Source: CAVLCC01 sp963624975 (GTDB taxonomy: Bacteria > Actinomycetota > Coriobacteriia > Coriobacteriales > CADBOM01). Taken from it: 52,429 bases of DNA. Within the stretch, counting starts at the first letter, position 1, and each line of letters begins with the position of its first letter. Positions 35,741 through 46,090 of this stretch are shown piece by piece. Both the position numbers and the translations under genes were made by a program. The stretch spans positions 1-52,429 of the forward strand of contig CAVFRF010000100.1 in assembly GCA_963624975.1 (NCBI GenBank). Direction: 5' to 3'. The notes beneath the pieces were generated by a model. It searched no databases. It was not told where the DNA came from and saw only the letters and a program-made list of their open reading frames with translations.

Positions 35741-36538
35741 ATGCAGACGATAGCCGTTCTCCACTCCTACCTGGGGGCGCCCTTCTGCGGGTTCGCCCGG
35801 CAGAACGACCTGCTCACGGTGCAAGGCGAAATAGAGGATGCCCTCAGAACCATATTCAGGCGCGACATCGATACCGTGTGCGCCGGACGCACCGACTCCG
35901 GCGTCCATGCGCGGGGACAGGTGGTGAGCTTCGACCTCTACGAGGATGAGCTATGCAACCGCACGATGGAGAGCCTCGCACGCTCGCTCAACGCGCTCAC
36001 GCACGACGACATCTGCATTCGAAAGGCGGTGCAGATGCCCGAAGGATTTTCGGCCCGCTTCGATGCCGACTGGCGCGAATACCGATACCGCATCGCCGAC
36101 GGAGGCCACCAGCCGCTGTTCTCGCGTGACTTCACGTGGTGGGTGTCGTCGTGCAAATCGCTCGACATCGATGCGATGAAGCAGGCCGCGACCTACCTGG
36201 TGGGCGAGCACGACTTCAAGTCGTTCTGCGTGGCGCTCTCGGCCGAGGGCAAGAACACCGTCCGCGACGTGAAGTCCATCGAGCTCTACGACGAGGAGCT
36301 GCTCGGAGAGCAAGGACACGTGATTCGCGTTGTGGGCAACGCCTTCCTCCACTCGATGATCCGCACCATGGCGGGCACGCTGGTGGAGGTCGGATGCGGA
36401 CGGCGGCAACCGGAGTGGGTGCGCGACGTGCTGGCTGCATGCGACAGGAGAGCTGCGGGCCCGAAGGCACCGGCTCAGGGTCTGGTGTTCTGGCATGTGC
36501 AATACAAGTGCGACTCGCCCATCAACGACGAGTGGTGA
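35741..36538 (+). CDS. truA: tRNA pseudouridine(38-40) synthase
   Basis: 265 residues from ATG 35741, preceded by GGAGGCAGGA. An in-frame GTG at 35711 and ATG at 35723 are less likely, because the family begins only a few residues before the first strand. Catalytic Asp52 lies in CAGRTDSGVHARGQVV, which is diagnostic. The conserved GEHDFKSFC and the C-terminal GNAFLHSMIRTMAGTLVEVG are present. The enzyme modifies the anticodon stem-loop of many tRNAs. Its last 17 bp overlap the 3' end of the convergent cca gene. Confidence 0.95.
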   Translation: MQTIAVLHSYLGAPFCGFARQNDLLTVQGEIEDALRTIFRRDIDTVCAGRTDSGVHARGQVVSFDLYEDELCNRTMESLARSLNALTHDDICIRKAVQMPEGFSARFDADWREYRYRIADGGHQPLFSRDFTWWVSSCKSLDIDAMKQAATYLVGEHDFKSFCVALSAEGKNTVRDVKSIELYDEELLGEQGHVIRVVGNAFLHSMIRTMAGTLVEVGCGRRQPEWVRDVLAACDRRAAGPKAPAQGLVFWHVQYKCDSPINDEW

Positions 36539-37952
36539 GCTTTGCGGCCAGCTCTAGCAGCTGATCTCGTGCGTTCTCGCAGCTGCCCTGCACCACGTGG
36601 TGCAGCAGCCCGTCGAGTATACGTCCTATTTCGGGACCCGGCTCGATGCCGGCCTCGACGAGGTCGTTGCCCGAGATAGCGAGGTCGCGCACTCGGTAGG
36701 GCTTGTTCTCGGCGAGGCAATCTTGGGCGACCGAACGCATTCTGCGGATGTGTTCCAGCCGCTCTTCGAGCGCGAGTACGTATGCGTTGCAGTCATTGGC
36801 AGGGCTATCGTCTCCACAAGCCGAGCTGCCAGCGTTCGCGAAGTTGCAGTCGTTTGAACTGCCGAAGTCCACGATGCCGTTTTGGTCCGTGTCGCCGATT
36901 GCGGTCGAATCGCTATCGCCAGACTCGTTCGTCCCCGAATTGCGAATCTCGGCCAGCACGAAGGCTTCCTTCACGTCGAGTGCGCTCATGAACGCGTCGG
37001 ATCCCGCACGCCCCATGCAGAGCAGAATCTGGGCTTCGTCGGAATCTTCGGGGATGGCATCGAGTGCCATCAGGATATCGCTGGTCTGCGAAACGACCTT
37101 GTTGGAGAAGCGAAGCGAACGCAGAACTTCAGCGCAGGCATCGCCACCCCGCCCGTCGCCGACGCACGACATCAAGGTAGCCAGCCGAGTGGAGAGGTCG
37201 CTGGACTCCAGCATCTGCAAGGCTTCGACGCACGCCCACCACCTGCTGCCGGCGCAATCCACGTCGGGCAGGATCTGGGCAAACACCTGCGGAAACGCTT
37301 CGAGCACGTCGGGAGCCGCCGCGAAGCCCACGAGCTTCGCAAACTCCTTCCCGATCCGCTCGCGCGCGATTTTGTCCAGAAGCTCGCGATGTTCGACCAA
37401 GCTGGCTGCCGTCGCCTGGTCGATCGCGAAGCCAAGCTGCGCCGAGAACCTCAGCGCACGCATGATGCGCAGCGCGTCTTCGTCGAAACGCCTGTCGGGA
37501 TCGCCCACGCAGCGCACGATGCGCTTCTCGATATCGGCCCTTCCGTCGAAGGGGTCGACAAGCCCCGACCTTGGGCTGTATGCGATGGCATTGATGGTGA
37601 AGTCGCGCCGCGACAGGTCGTCGTCGATGGATGCGCAGAATCGAACGCTGTCGGGGTGCCTGGAATCGGAGTACTCCCCGTCGACGCGAAACGTGGTGAT
37701 CTCGTATGGGATGGAGTCGATAACGGCGGTAACCGTGCCGTGCGCCAGCCCCGTGGGCACGACCGAGATACCATGCCCGCGCAGCAGCGACATCGTGTGC
37801 TCTGCCGGAGAGCTGGTGGCGATGTCGATGTCGGCGCCTTCGACCCCCATCAGGGCATCGCGCACCCAGCCACCAACGAGGAAGGCATCATGCCCGTCGC
37901 TTTCAAGAAGCGAGAGTAGCATGCGCGCGTCGTGGGGGATTTCGAGAATCAT
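36522..37952 (-). CDS. cca: CCA tRNA nucleotidyltransferase
   Basis: About 476 residues from ATG 37952 (MILEIPHDARMLL). An ATG at 37970 or a longer N-terminus is possible, and none has a strong ribosome site. It is a class II nucleotidyltransferase: LVGGWVRDALMG and the catalytic DIDIATS, then RRDFTINAIAY and RRFDEDALRIMRALRFSAQLGF for ribose and base recognition. It adds or repairs the 3' CCA of tRNAs. An insertion of about 55 residues rich in Ser, Asp, Asn and Gly (nt about 36790-36945) interrupts the C-terminal helical domain. It includes DTDQNGIVD, which resembles a calcium-binding loop. The gene overlaps truA tail to tail. Confidence 0.93.
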   Translation of the reverse strand: MILEIPHDARMLLSLLESDGHDAFLVGGWVRDALMGVEGADIDIATSSPAEHTMSLLRGHGISVVPTGLAHGTVTAVIDSIPYEITTFRVDGEYSDSRHPDSVRFCASIDDDLSRRDFTINAIAYSPRSGLVDPFDGRADIEKRIVRCVGDPDRRFDEDALRIMRALRFSAQLGFAIDQATAASLVEHRELLDKIARERIGKEFAKLVGFAAAPDVLEAFPQVFAQILPDVDCAGSRWWACVEALQMLESSDLSTRLATLMSCVGDGRGGDACAEVLRSLRFSNKVVSQTSDILMALDAIPEDSDEAQILLCMGRAGSDAFMSALDVKEAFVLAEIRNSGTNESGDSDSTAIGDTDQNGIVDFGSSNDCNFANAGSSACGDDSPANDCNAYVLALEERLEHIRRMRSVAQDCLAENKPYRVRDLAISGNDLVEAGIEPGPEIGRILDGLLHHVVQGSCENARDQLLELAAKLTTRR

Positions 37953-38456
37953 GGGCCGTCCAAACTGCATGTCGAAGGTGTGCGTTGGCCTCAAGCTTAC
38001 ACCGATGCGGCAGTTTAGTCTCGCGAAACGACGAACTGCCATAGCGCGAATAAGCCGCTAGCCATCGCGAAAGATGCACATGCATGGCAATCGGGAGCAA
38101 CTGCCACCTATGCGCATCGTTTGGCACAAAACCACCCCCATCCCGCTTGTGCAAAAGGTAAGAAAATCGAACGAATCGATTTTTGCGCCGGGTTGGGGCT
38201 ACCCGAACTTGCTTGATGCTGCTAAGATTCTCCTACCCCAATACCTCCCTGCCAGATTGGCGGGATTTCTCATGCTCTTCATAAATATGTTCGCGGATGC
38301 CAGCGAGCGCAAAGCCGGCATCTTAGGCACCCATACACTCAAAAAATCCCATATACGACCGACCTTAGGCAAGCAGGCCGAAGGTCGCGCCCGTGCGCGC
38401 ATACGCATCAGACGCGATGCCTTGGCGTACCTGCATTCGACTTTGGGCACTCCGCC
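37953..38456. other. Divergent region between cca and the BTAD regulator (about 500 bp)
   Basis: GC content drops locally. Three small hairpins lie in a row: AAAATCGA/TCGATTTT (38163-38183, 5-nt loop), CGGGT/ACCCG (38189-38205) and CCTGCC/GGCGGG (38248-38264). They could be a structured leader of the regulator mRNA. A plus-strand frame of 128 codons (38074-38460) crosses them but has no ribosome site or recognisable features. Confidence 0.4.
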
Positions 38457-39512
38457 TTGAACTCACGCGCATGGATCGCGGCGGCTCTGGTGGGGGAGCT
38501 AGGCGATGCCATGCGCCAAGCGGGGAAGGAATCGTATGGACGGATTGGGAAGAAAGCGTGCAGTCAAATGGAACAAGAGCTACTGGAGAACCCGCTGCAT
38601 ACGGCGGGAACTCTTCTAGAAGAAAACGCTAGGCGCTATCGGGAGGCGCTGGACAAGCAGCTCGCGCAGTCTGTGCGTGCGAGCGGCATGCACTCGCTGT
38701 TCGACGGGCTGGAGTTTGCAACCGGCATGGAAATCGCGTCGTGCCAGCGCATCGAGTGCCCCGAGTTGCAGGTCAACCTGTTCGGTGGCCTCAAGACCCG
38801 CATCGACGGCGTGGAGGTGCCCGATTACAAGTGGGACAAGGCCAAGGCCAAACTGCTGTTCGCGCACCTGCTGGTGCGCTTGGGCCGCGAGGTCAACAGG
38901 GAAACGCTGGTGCAGGCGCTCTGGCCCGACATGGATGTGAAGAGGGCCACCAAGAACCTCTACGTGGTGTACTCGGTGATGAGGCATGCGCTTGCCAATC
39001 CCGACGGCGAGACACCATATCTGGTAACGAGGGGAGAGCTGTACAAGATCGACTCCAGCCTGGTGTGGTCCGACGTGGCAGAGTTCGACGACCTTACCAA
39101 GAAGATCCTGTTCGATTCCACGGGGCTGCTCAACATCGAGCGGTACTTCATGCGCATCGACCAGCTCTACGCGGGCGACATGCTGGCCGGCATCAAGTGC
39201 GACCCGTACCTGCTGCGCATGCGCGAGCGTTTCAGAGCCACATATATAGACGCGCTGCTGATGGCTTCGCGCAGAACGCTCGAATATGGCAACATACCGG
39301 CGGCTCTGTGGTTTGCCCGCAAGGCGCTGGAGATGGAGACGGGGAGGGAAGACGTGTACCAGGCCCTTATGACCGCGCAGCAGTGCGCCGGGCAGCGGAC
39401 CTCGGCGATGGAGACGTTCTTCGTGTGCAAGCATTACCTCGACAACGTGCTGGGCATACCGCTGTCGCGAAAGACGCTGCGCATATACGAGAGCCTCCTG
39501 GCAGGCGAGTAG
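38457..39512 (+). CDS. SARP/AfsR-like transcriptional regulator (OmpR-type winged helix plus BTAD)
   Basis: Up to 351 residues. TTG 38457 has no ribosome site. GTG 38490 or ATG 38511 (TAGGC upstream) may be the true start. An unassigned, mainly helical N-terminal stretch (about 1-100) precedes a DNA-binding winged helix (about 104-200; VNLFGGLKTRIDG, KLLFAHLLVR, VNRETLVQALWPD, NLYVVYSVMRHAL) and then the bacterial transcriptional activator domain (about 205-348; YAGDMLAGIKCDPYLLRMRE, then REDVYQALMTAQQCAG). This is the SARP layout without the large ATPase part of AfsR. Such proteins bind direct repeats at 11-bp spacing. Repeats of exactly that kind begin 95-105 bp downstream of its stop and again upstream of recA, so these are plausible targets. 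No antibiotic cluster is present, so a general regulatory role is more likely. Confidence 0.85.
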   Translation: MNSRAWIAAALVGELGDAMRQAGKESYGRIGKKACSQMEQELLENPLHTAGTLLEENARRYREALDKQLAQSVRASGMHSLFDGLEFATGMEIASCQRIECPELQVNLFGGLKTRIDGVEVPDYKWDKAKAKLLFAHLLVRLGREVNRETLVQALWPDMDVKRATKNLYVVYSVMRHALANPDGETPYLVTRGELYKIDSSLVWSDVAEFDDLTKKILFDSTGLLNIERYFMRIDQLYAGDMLAGIKCDPYLLRMRERFRATYIDALLMASRRTLEYGNIPAALWFARKALEMETGREDVYQALMTAQQCAGQRTSAMETFFVCKHYLDNVLGIPLSRKTLRIYESLLAGE

Positions 39513-39563
39513 ACGGCAGGCCAGACGCGCGATGCAAGCACTCGGGGGCGTTTTTGCGCTCCG

Positions 39564-39672
39564 AACCTGAAAGAGTTCTGGCAAACCTTCGCAAGGGTTG
39601 GAAACGGTTTAGATTCTGGTAAGAATCTGGTAAGAAATGGTTAAGAAATCGGGAAGATTCGTGCTGTACATT
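39564..39672 (+). promoter_or_regulatory. 11-bp direct-repeat promoter upstream of secA
   Basis: It starts with the same 14-nt box (39564-39577) as the recA region, then GTTTAGATTCT (39607), GGTAAGAATCT (39618), GGTAAGAAATG (39629), GTTAAGAAATC (39640) and GGGAAGATTCG (39651) in exact 11-bp register. A -10-like TGTACA lies at 39665-39670. The blocks between the box and the repeats also resemble the recA copy (ACCTT, GGGTT, GAAA in the same order). Confidence 0.65.
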
Positions 39673-39683
39673 CGAACCAGTCG

Positions 39684-39742
39684 GATGCGGCGGTAAAGCG
39701 ACGCTGAACAGACAGAGAGGCTTTGGGGAAAGCCGCCGCATC
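39684..39742 (+). terminator. Terminator-like or attenuator hairpin in the secA leader
   Basis: GATGCGGCGG pairs perfectly with CCGCCGCATC (10 bp). Inside, AAAGC (39695-39699) pairs with GCTTT (39720-39724). CTCGTTTTGG follows. Starting from the promoter just upstream, it would end an RNA of about 70 nt or attenuate read-through into secA. Confidence 0.65.
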
Positions 39743-39776
39743 CTCGTTTTGGCAAACAGTCGAAAATGGAGGTTCT

Positions 39777-39809
39777 ATGCACTCAACAGTATCAGACGGC
39801 ATCGATTGA
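39777..39809 (+). CDS. Possible 10-residue leader ORF upstream of secA
   Basis: ATG with GGAGG 5 nt upstream encodes MHSTVSDGID and a TGA. The ribosome site is better than that of secA itself. Translation is unproven. It could be a leader peptide or chance. Confidence 0.25.
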   Translation: MHSTVSDGID

Positions 39810-39952
39810 GCGTCACGCCGAAGATGGGAGCTTGTTTCGAGATGCCATGCAGCCCTAAGGGCGCGTTTGCGCTATCCTAATGCGTTGGTATGCAAACGAA
39901 GCGCATCCACACCCCCTATGCGCGCGTATCTCTGAGAGGAATCATCGAACCA

Positions 39953-42724
<2,772 letters not shown>

Positions 42725-42725
42725 C

Positions 42726-43835
42726 ATGGCAGACGATCGCACAGCCGAGCTGGACGGGCTTGGACAACGCATAGCCGCCGTGGGGGAGTACCTCCACGTC
42801 GACACCAAACGCTACAAGCTCGAGGAACTGGAGGCCCAGACGAGCGAGCCGGGGTTCTGGAACGACCAGAACGCGGCACAGGCCATCACCAAGCAGGCGG
42901 CCGAGATTCGCGACGAGATCCGCGAGTACGACGACGCGGTTGCCGAGCTGGAAGATGCCAAGGTGGCAAACGAGCTGGCGGTAGATGCCGGAGACGAATC
43001 GCTTGCGGGCGAGGTCGCGGCATCTATCGAGAGCCTCACCGCGCGCATCGACGAGATGGAGCTGTCGTCGTGGTTCGACGGCGAGTTCGACCACGGCGAT
43101 GCCATCGTGACGGTGACTCCCGGCCAGGGCGGGCTGGAGGCTCAGGACTGGACCGACATGCTCTTCCACATGTACCTGGGCTACGCGCACCGCAGAGGCT
43201 GGAACGTGAAGGTGCTCGACGCGCCGGCGGCCGAGGTGATCGGCATCGACAGGGCGACCTTCGAGGTGAGCGGCAAGAACGCCTACGGCATGCTCAAGTC
43301 GGAGCAGGGGGTGCACCGCCTGGTGCGCATCTCGCCCACCGACGAGAAGAAGCGCCGCCAGACAACGTTCGCCGGCGTGGAGGTGCTGCCCGTGGTGCCC
43401 GACGAGATAACCGTGGACATAAACCCCAACGACCTGCGCATCGACGTGTACAGGTCGAGCGGCCCGGGCGGCCAGTCGGTGAACACCACCGACTCGGCAG
43501 TGCGCATCACGCACCTTCCCACCAAGATCGTGGTCACATGCCAGAACGAGAAGTCGCAGATCCAGAACAAGGAAGCCGCGATGAAGGTGCTCAAGGCCAG
43601 GCTCTACGAGCTGGAGGAGGCCAGGCGCCAGGCCGAGATGGACGAGCTGCGAGGCGAGAAGCGCGAGATATCGTTTGGCAGCCAGATTCGCAACTACGTG
43701 CTGTACCCCTACCAGATGGTGAAGGACGTGCGCACTGGCACCGAGAGCGGCAACGTGGACGACATCCTCGATGGCGACCTAGACCAGTTCGTGGTGGACT
43801 ACCATCGCTGGCAGGCTTCGCAGAAGGAGGAGTAA
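42726..43835 (+). CDS. prfB: Peptide chain release factor 2
   Basis: 369 residues in a single frame. There is no in-frame UGA and so no programmed frameshift near codon 25, although a G-rich VGEYLHVD stretch sits at that point. The catalytic GGQ is at 248-250 (SSGPGGQSVNTTDSAVRITH). The codon-reading loop reads RISPTDEKKRRQTTF, where RF2 normally has SPF and RRHTSF: Thr205 replaces Phe and Gln replaces His. Overall similarity and the TTF/GVEV block still place it with RF2, not RF1. It releases peptides at UGA and UAA stops. Confidence 0.95.
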   Translation: MADDRTAELDGLGQRIAAVGEYLHVDTKRYKLEELEAQTSEPGFWNDQNAAQAITKQAAEIRDEIREYDDAVAELEDAKVANELAVDAGDESLAGEVAASIESLTARIDEMELSSWFDGEFDHGDAIVTVTPGQGGLEAQDWTDMLFHMYLGYAHRRGWNVKVLDAPAAEVIGIDRATFEVSGKNAYGMLKSEQGVHRLVRISPTDEKKRRQTTFAGVEVLPVVPDEITVDINPNDLRIDVYRSSGPGGQSVNTTDSAVRITHLPTKIVVTCQNEKSQIQNKEAAMKVLKARLYELEEARRQAEMDELRGEKREISFGSQIRNYVLYPYQMVKDVRTGTESGNVDDILDGDLDQFVVDYHRWQASQKEE

Positions 43836-44057
43836 CGGCTGCTGCCGAGCATGCCGCCCGCACGACATCCGCCTCTCCGCTCACGCTTCCTCGAACCCCT
43901 CTCGCCCGGCGAGCTTGGCAACGTTTGACCCGATACCGAAAGCCCGCCAAAACCTGCCCGGATGTTGGCACCCGGCGCGGTATAAAAGTAATGAGATTGC
44001 AAACGGCCAATACGATTCCGGCGCGCGCTGCAAGAGCGGTCCGGATGGAGAGGGGAG

Positions 44058-44927
44058 ATGGCGTTGGCAACTGGAACTCCCAGCCAATCGGCAGGTCAGA
44101 TAGCCTGCACAGCCAGCCGCATGAGATACGACATCGTCGACATGGTCGCGAAGGCCGGAAGCGGGCACCCCGGCGGGTCGCTCTCGGCATCCGACATCGT
44201 GGCCACGCTCTACTTCTCGGGCGTGATGAACTTCGGGCCCGACATGCTGGACGACCCGAAGCGCGACAGGTTCATCCTCTCCAAGGGCCATGCGGCTCCC
44301 GTTCTGTACGCGGCTCTCGCCCAGATGGGCATCATCGAGCACGAGGAGCTGTCGACGCTGCGCAAGCTCCACAGCAGGTTGCAGGGTCATCCCGATTGCC
44401 TCAAGCTCCCCGGTGTCGAGGTTTCCACCGGGTCGCTGGGCCAGGGCCTCTCGATAGCGGCCGGCCTGGCTCTCGGCCTGCGCGCCGACTACGGCGACGA
44501 AGCCCCCACGGTGTTCGCGCTCATGGGCGACGGCGAAACGCAGGAGGGCCAGGTGTGGGAGGCTGCCGAGTTCGCCAGCCAGTACAAGCTCTCCAACATC
44601 GTGGCGATACTGGACTACAACAACCTCCAGATAGACGGATGCGTGTCCGACGTGATGGACGTGGCTCCCGCGGCCGACCGCTGGTCGGCGTTCGGATGGA
44701 AGACCTTCGAGGTCGACGGCCACGACATCGAGCAGCTGTGCGAGGTGATGCACGAGGCCAAGGCGTATGCCGATGGCCCTGCGATCGTGATCGCCCGCAC
44801 GGTGAAGGGCAAGGGCGTCTCCTTCATGGAAAACCAGGCCGGCTGGCACGGCAAGGCCCCCGATGCGGAGCAGACCAAGCAGGCGCTCGCCGAGCTGTCG
44901 GCGCAGATCAAGGAACTGGAGGCTTAG
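44058..44927 (+). CDS. Transketolase, N-terminal (thiamine diphosphate) subunit
   Basis: 289 residues, ATG with GGAGAGGGGAG upstream. It carries the pyrophosphate-binding half of transketolase: GSGHPGGSLSASDI, SKGHAAPVLYAAL, STGSLGQGLSIAAGLALG and the thiamine motif GDGETQEGQVWEAA...NIVAILDYNN. It works with the next gene as a split enzyme, common in Coriobacteriia and Firmicutes, moving two-carbon units in the pentose phosphate pathway. The 222-bp leader contains TTGGCA and a TAATGA at 18 bp, a weak promoter candidate. Confidence 0.95.
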   Translation: MALATGTPSQSAGQIACTASRMRYDIVDMVAKAGSGHPGGSLSASDIVATLYFSGVMNFGPDMLDDPKRDRFILSKGHAAPVLYAALAQMGIIEHEELSTLRKLHSRLQGHPDCLKLPGVEVSTGSLGQGLSIAAGLALGLRADYGDEAPTVFALMGDGETQEGQVWEAAEFASQYKLSNIVAILDYNNLQIDGCVSDVMDVAPAADRWSAFGWKTFEVDGHDIEQLCEVMHEAKAYADGPAIVIARTVKGKGVSFMENQAGWHGKAPDAEQTKQALAELSAQIKELEA

Positions 44928-44929
44928 AG

Positions 44930-45862
44930 ATGCCCGATAAGGCGACGCGCGAAGCATATGGCACCACGCTGGTCGACCTCGTGAACGAGGGGATGGACGT
45001 GATGGCGGTGGACGCGGACCTCTCGGGTTCGACCACCACTAAGAAGCTCGGAGAGGCCCATCCGGGCCGCCTCGTGAACGTGGGCATTGCCGAGCAGAAC
45101 ATGATAGACGTGGCAGCTGGCCTCTCGCTGGCTGGAAAAGTGGTGTTTACCGGCTCGTTCGCGGTGTTCGGCACTGGTCGCGTGTACGACCAGATTCGCA
45201 ACACCGTGTGCTATTCCAAGCTCAACGTAAAGATCGCCCCCACCCATGCGGGCGTGTCGGTGGGACCCGACGGCGGATCGCACCAGATGCTCGAGGACGT
45301 GTCGCTCATGCGCACGCTTCCCAACATGAGGGTGCTGGTGCCGTCCGACTTCGAGAGCGCACGCGCCGCCATCAGGATCGCGGCGGCGACCCCCGGTCCC
45401 TTCTACATCAGGCTCGGCCGCGCCAAGCTGCCGCAGGTGTGCGGCGAGGGCGATAGCTTCGAGCTGGGGCAGGCCAAGGTGCTGCGCGAGGGCGCGGACA
45501 TCACCATCGTGGCATGCGGGGCAGAGGTCGCAGAGGCGCTCGCAGCTGCCGACGCGCTGGCCGAGCAGGGCATTGCCGCCGAGGTCATCGACGCATTCAG
45601 CATCAAGCCGCTCGACGCGCCCACCATGCTCAAGTCGGCTGCCAAGACCGGAGCCGTGCTGTGCGCCGAGGAGCACTCCATCTACGGCGGCCTCGGCTCT
45701 GCCGTGGCCGAGCTGCTGTGCGAGGAGCTGCCGGTGAAGATGGCGCGAGTGGGCGTGGCCGACACGTTCGGCACCTCGGGAAGCGCCACGGAGCTGTTCG
45801 CAGAGTTCGGGCTGGATGCGGCGGCCATCGCCAAGCGCGCCCAGGAGCTTATCGCGAAGTAG
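44930..45862 (+). CDS. Transketolase, C-terminal (pyrimidine-binding) subunit
   Basis: 310 residues, starting 2 bp after the stop of the N-terminal subunit with GGAGGC in its tail. It holds the glutamate that activates thiamine (NVGIAEQNMIDVAAGLSLAG), the substrate loop THAGVSVGPDGGSHQ, and the C-terminal domain with CAEEHSIYGGLGSAVAE. It resembles DXS-type ordering as well, but separation from the N-terminal part and the short length fit split transketolase. Confidence 0.95.
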   Translation: MPDKATREAYGTTLVDLVNEGMDVMAVDADLSGSTTTKKLGEAHPGRLVNVGIAEQNMIDVAAGLSLAGKVVFTGSFAVFGTGRVYDQIRNTVCYSKLNVKIAPTHAGVSVGPDGGSHQMLEDVSLMRTLPNMRVLVPSDFESARAAIRIAAATPGPFYIRLGRAKLPQVCGEGDSFELGQAKVLREGADITIVACGAEVAEALAAADALAEQGIAAEVIDAFSIKPLDAPTMLKSAAKTGAVLCAEEHSIYGGLGSAVAELLCEELPVKMARVGVADTFGTSGSATELFAEFGLDAAAIAKRAQELIAK

Positions 45863-46025
45863 CAGGCTAGGCGATGGGCGACGGCCTTGCTTGCGATGCA
45901 GGCCGCAGGTGCGTCCGCGGCTTCACGATGTCTGCACAACGAAGCCTCCGAGGGCACCGCGAAAGCATGGTTTTGCTCACTCGTGCAATCGAATGAATCT
46001 GCGAACTCGATTGAGTCCGGCAGTC

Positions 46026-46034
46026 TGCTAGAAT
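46026..46034 (+). promoter_or_regulatory. Extended -10 promoter of the ftsEX operon
   Basis: TGCTAGAAT (TGn plus TAGAAT), about 57 bp before ftsE. The -35 is not convincing, as expected for an extended -10 promoter. Confidence 0.5.
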
Positions 46035-46090
46035 ATGCCACGCATCGAAATGATGAAGATTAACTGCAGCCTATTTCGATTGGAGAGAAT

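Larger units (their letters stand above)
39513..39952. other. Region between the BTAD regulator and secA (440 bp)
   Basis: In order it holds the 11-bp direct-repeat promoter (39564-39672), a strong terminator-like hairpin (39684-39742), and a 10-codon ORF with a perfect ribosome site (39777-39809). The remaining leader of about 140 bp carries no clear signal before secA. Confidence 0.7.

Noticed and set aside
38074..38460. 128-codon frame upstream of the BTAD regulator
   Set aside because: No ribosome site, no recognisable features, and it crosses several hairpins in a low-GC leader.
42726..42850. Programmed +1 frameshift in prfB
   Set aside because: The frame is continuous from the start codon and no UGA occurs at the usual place.
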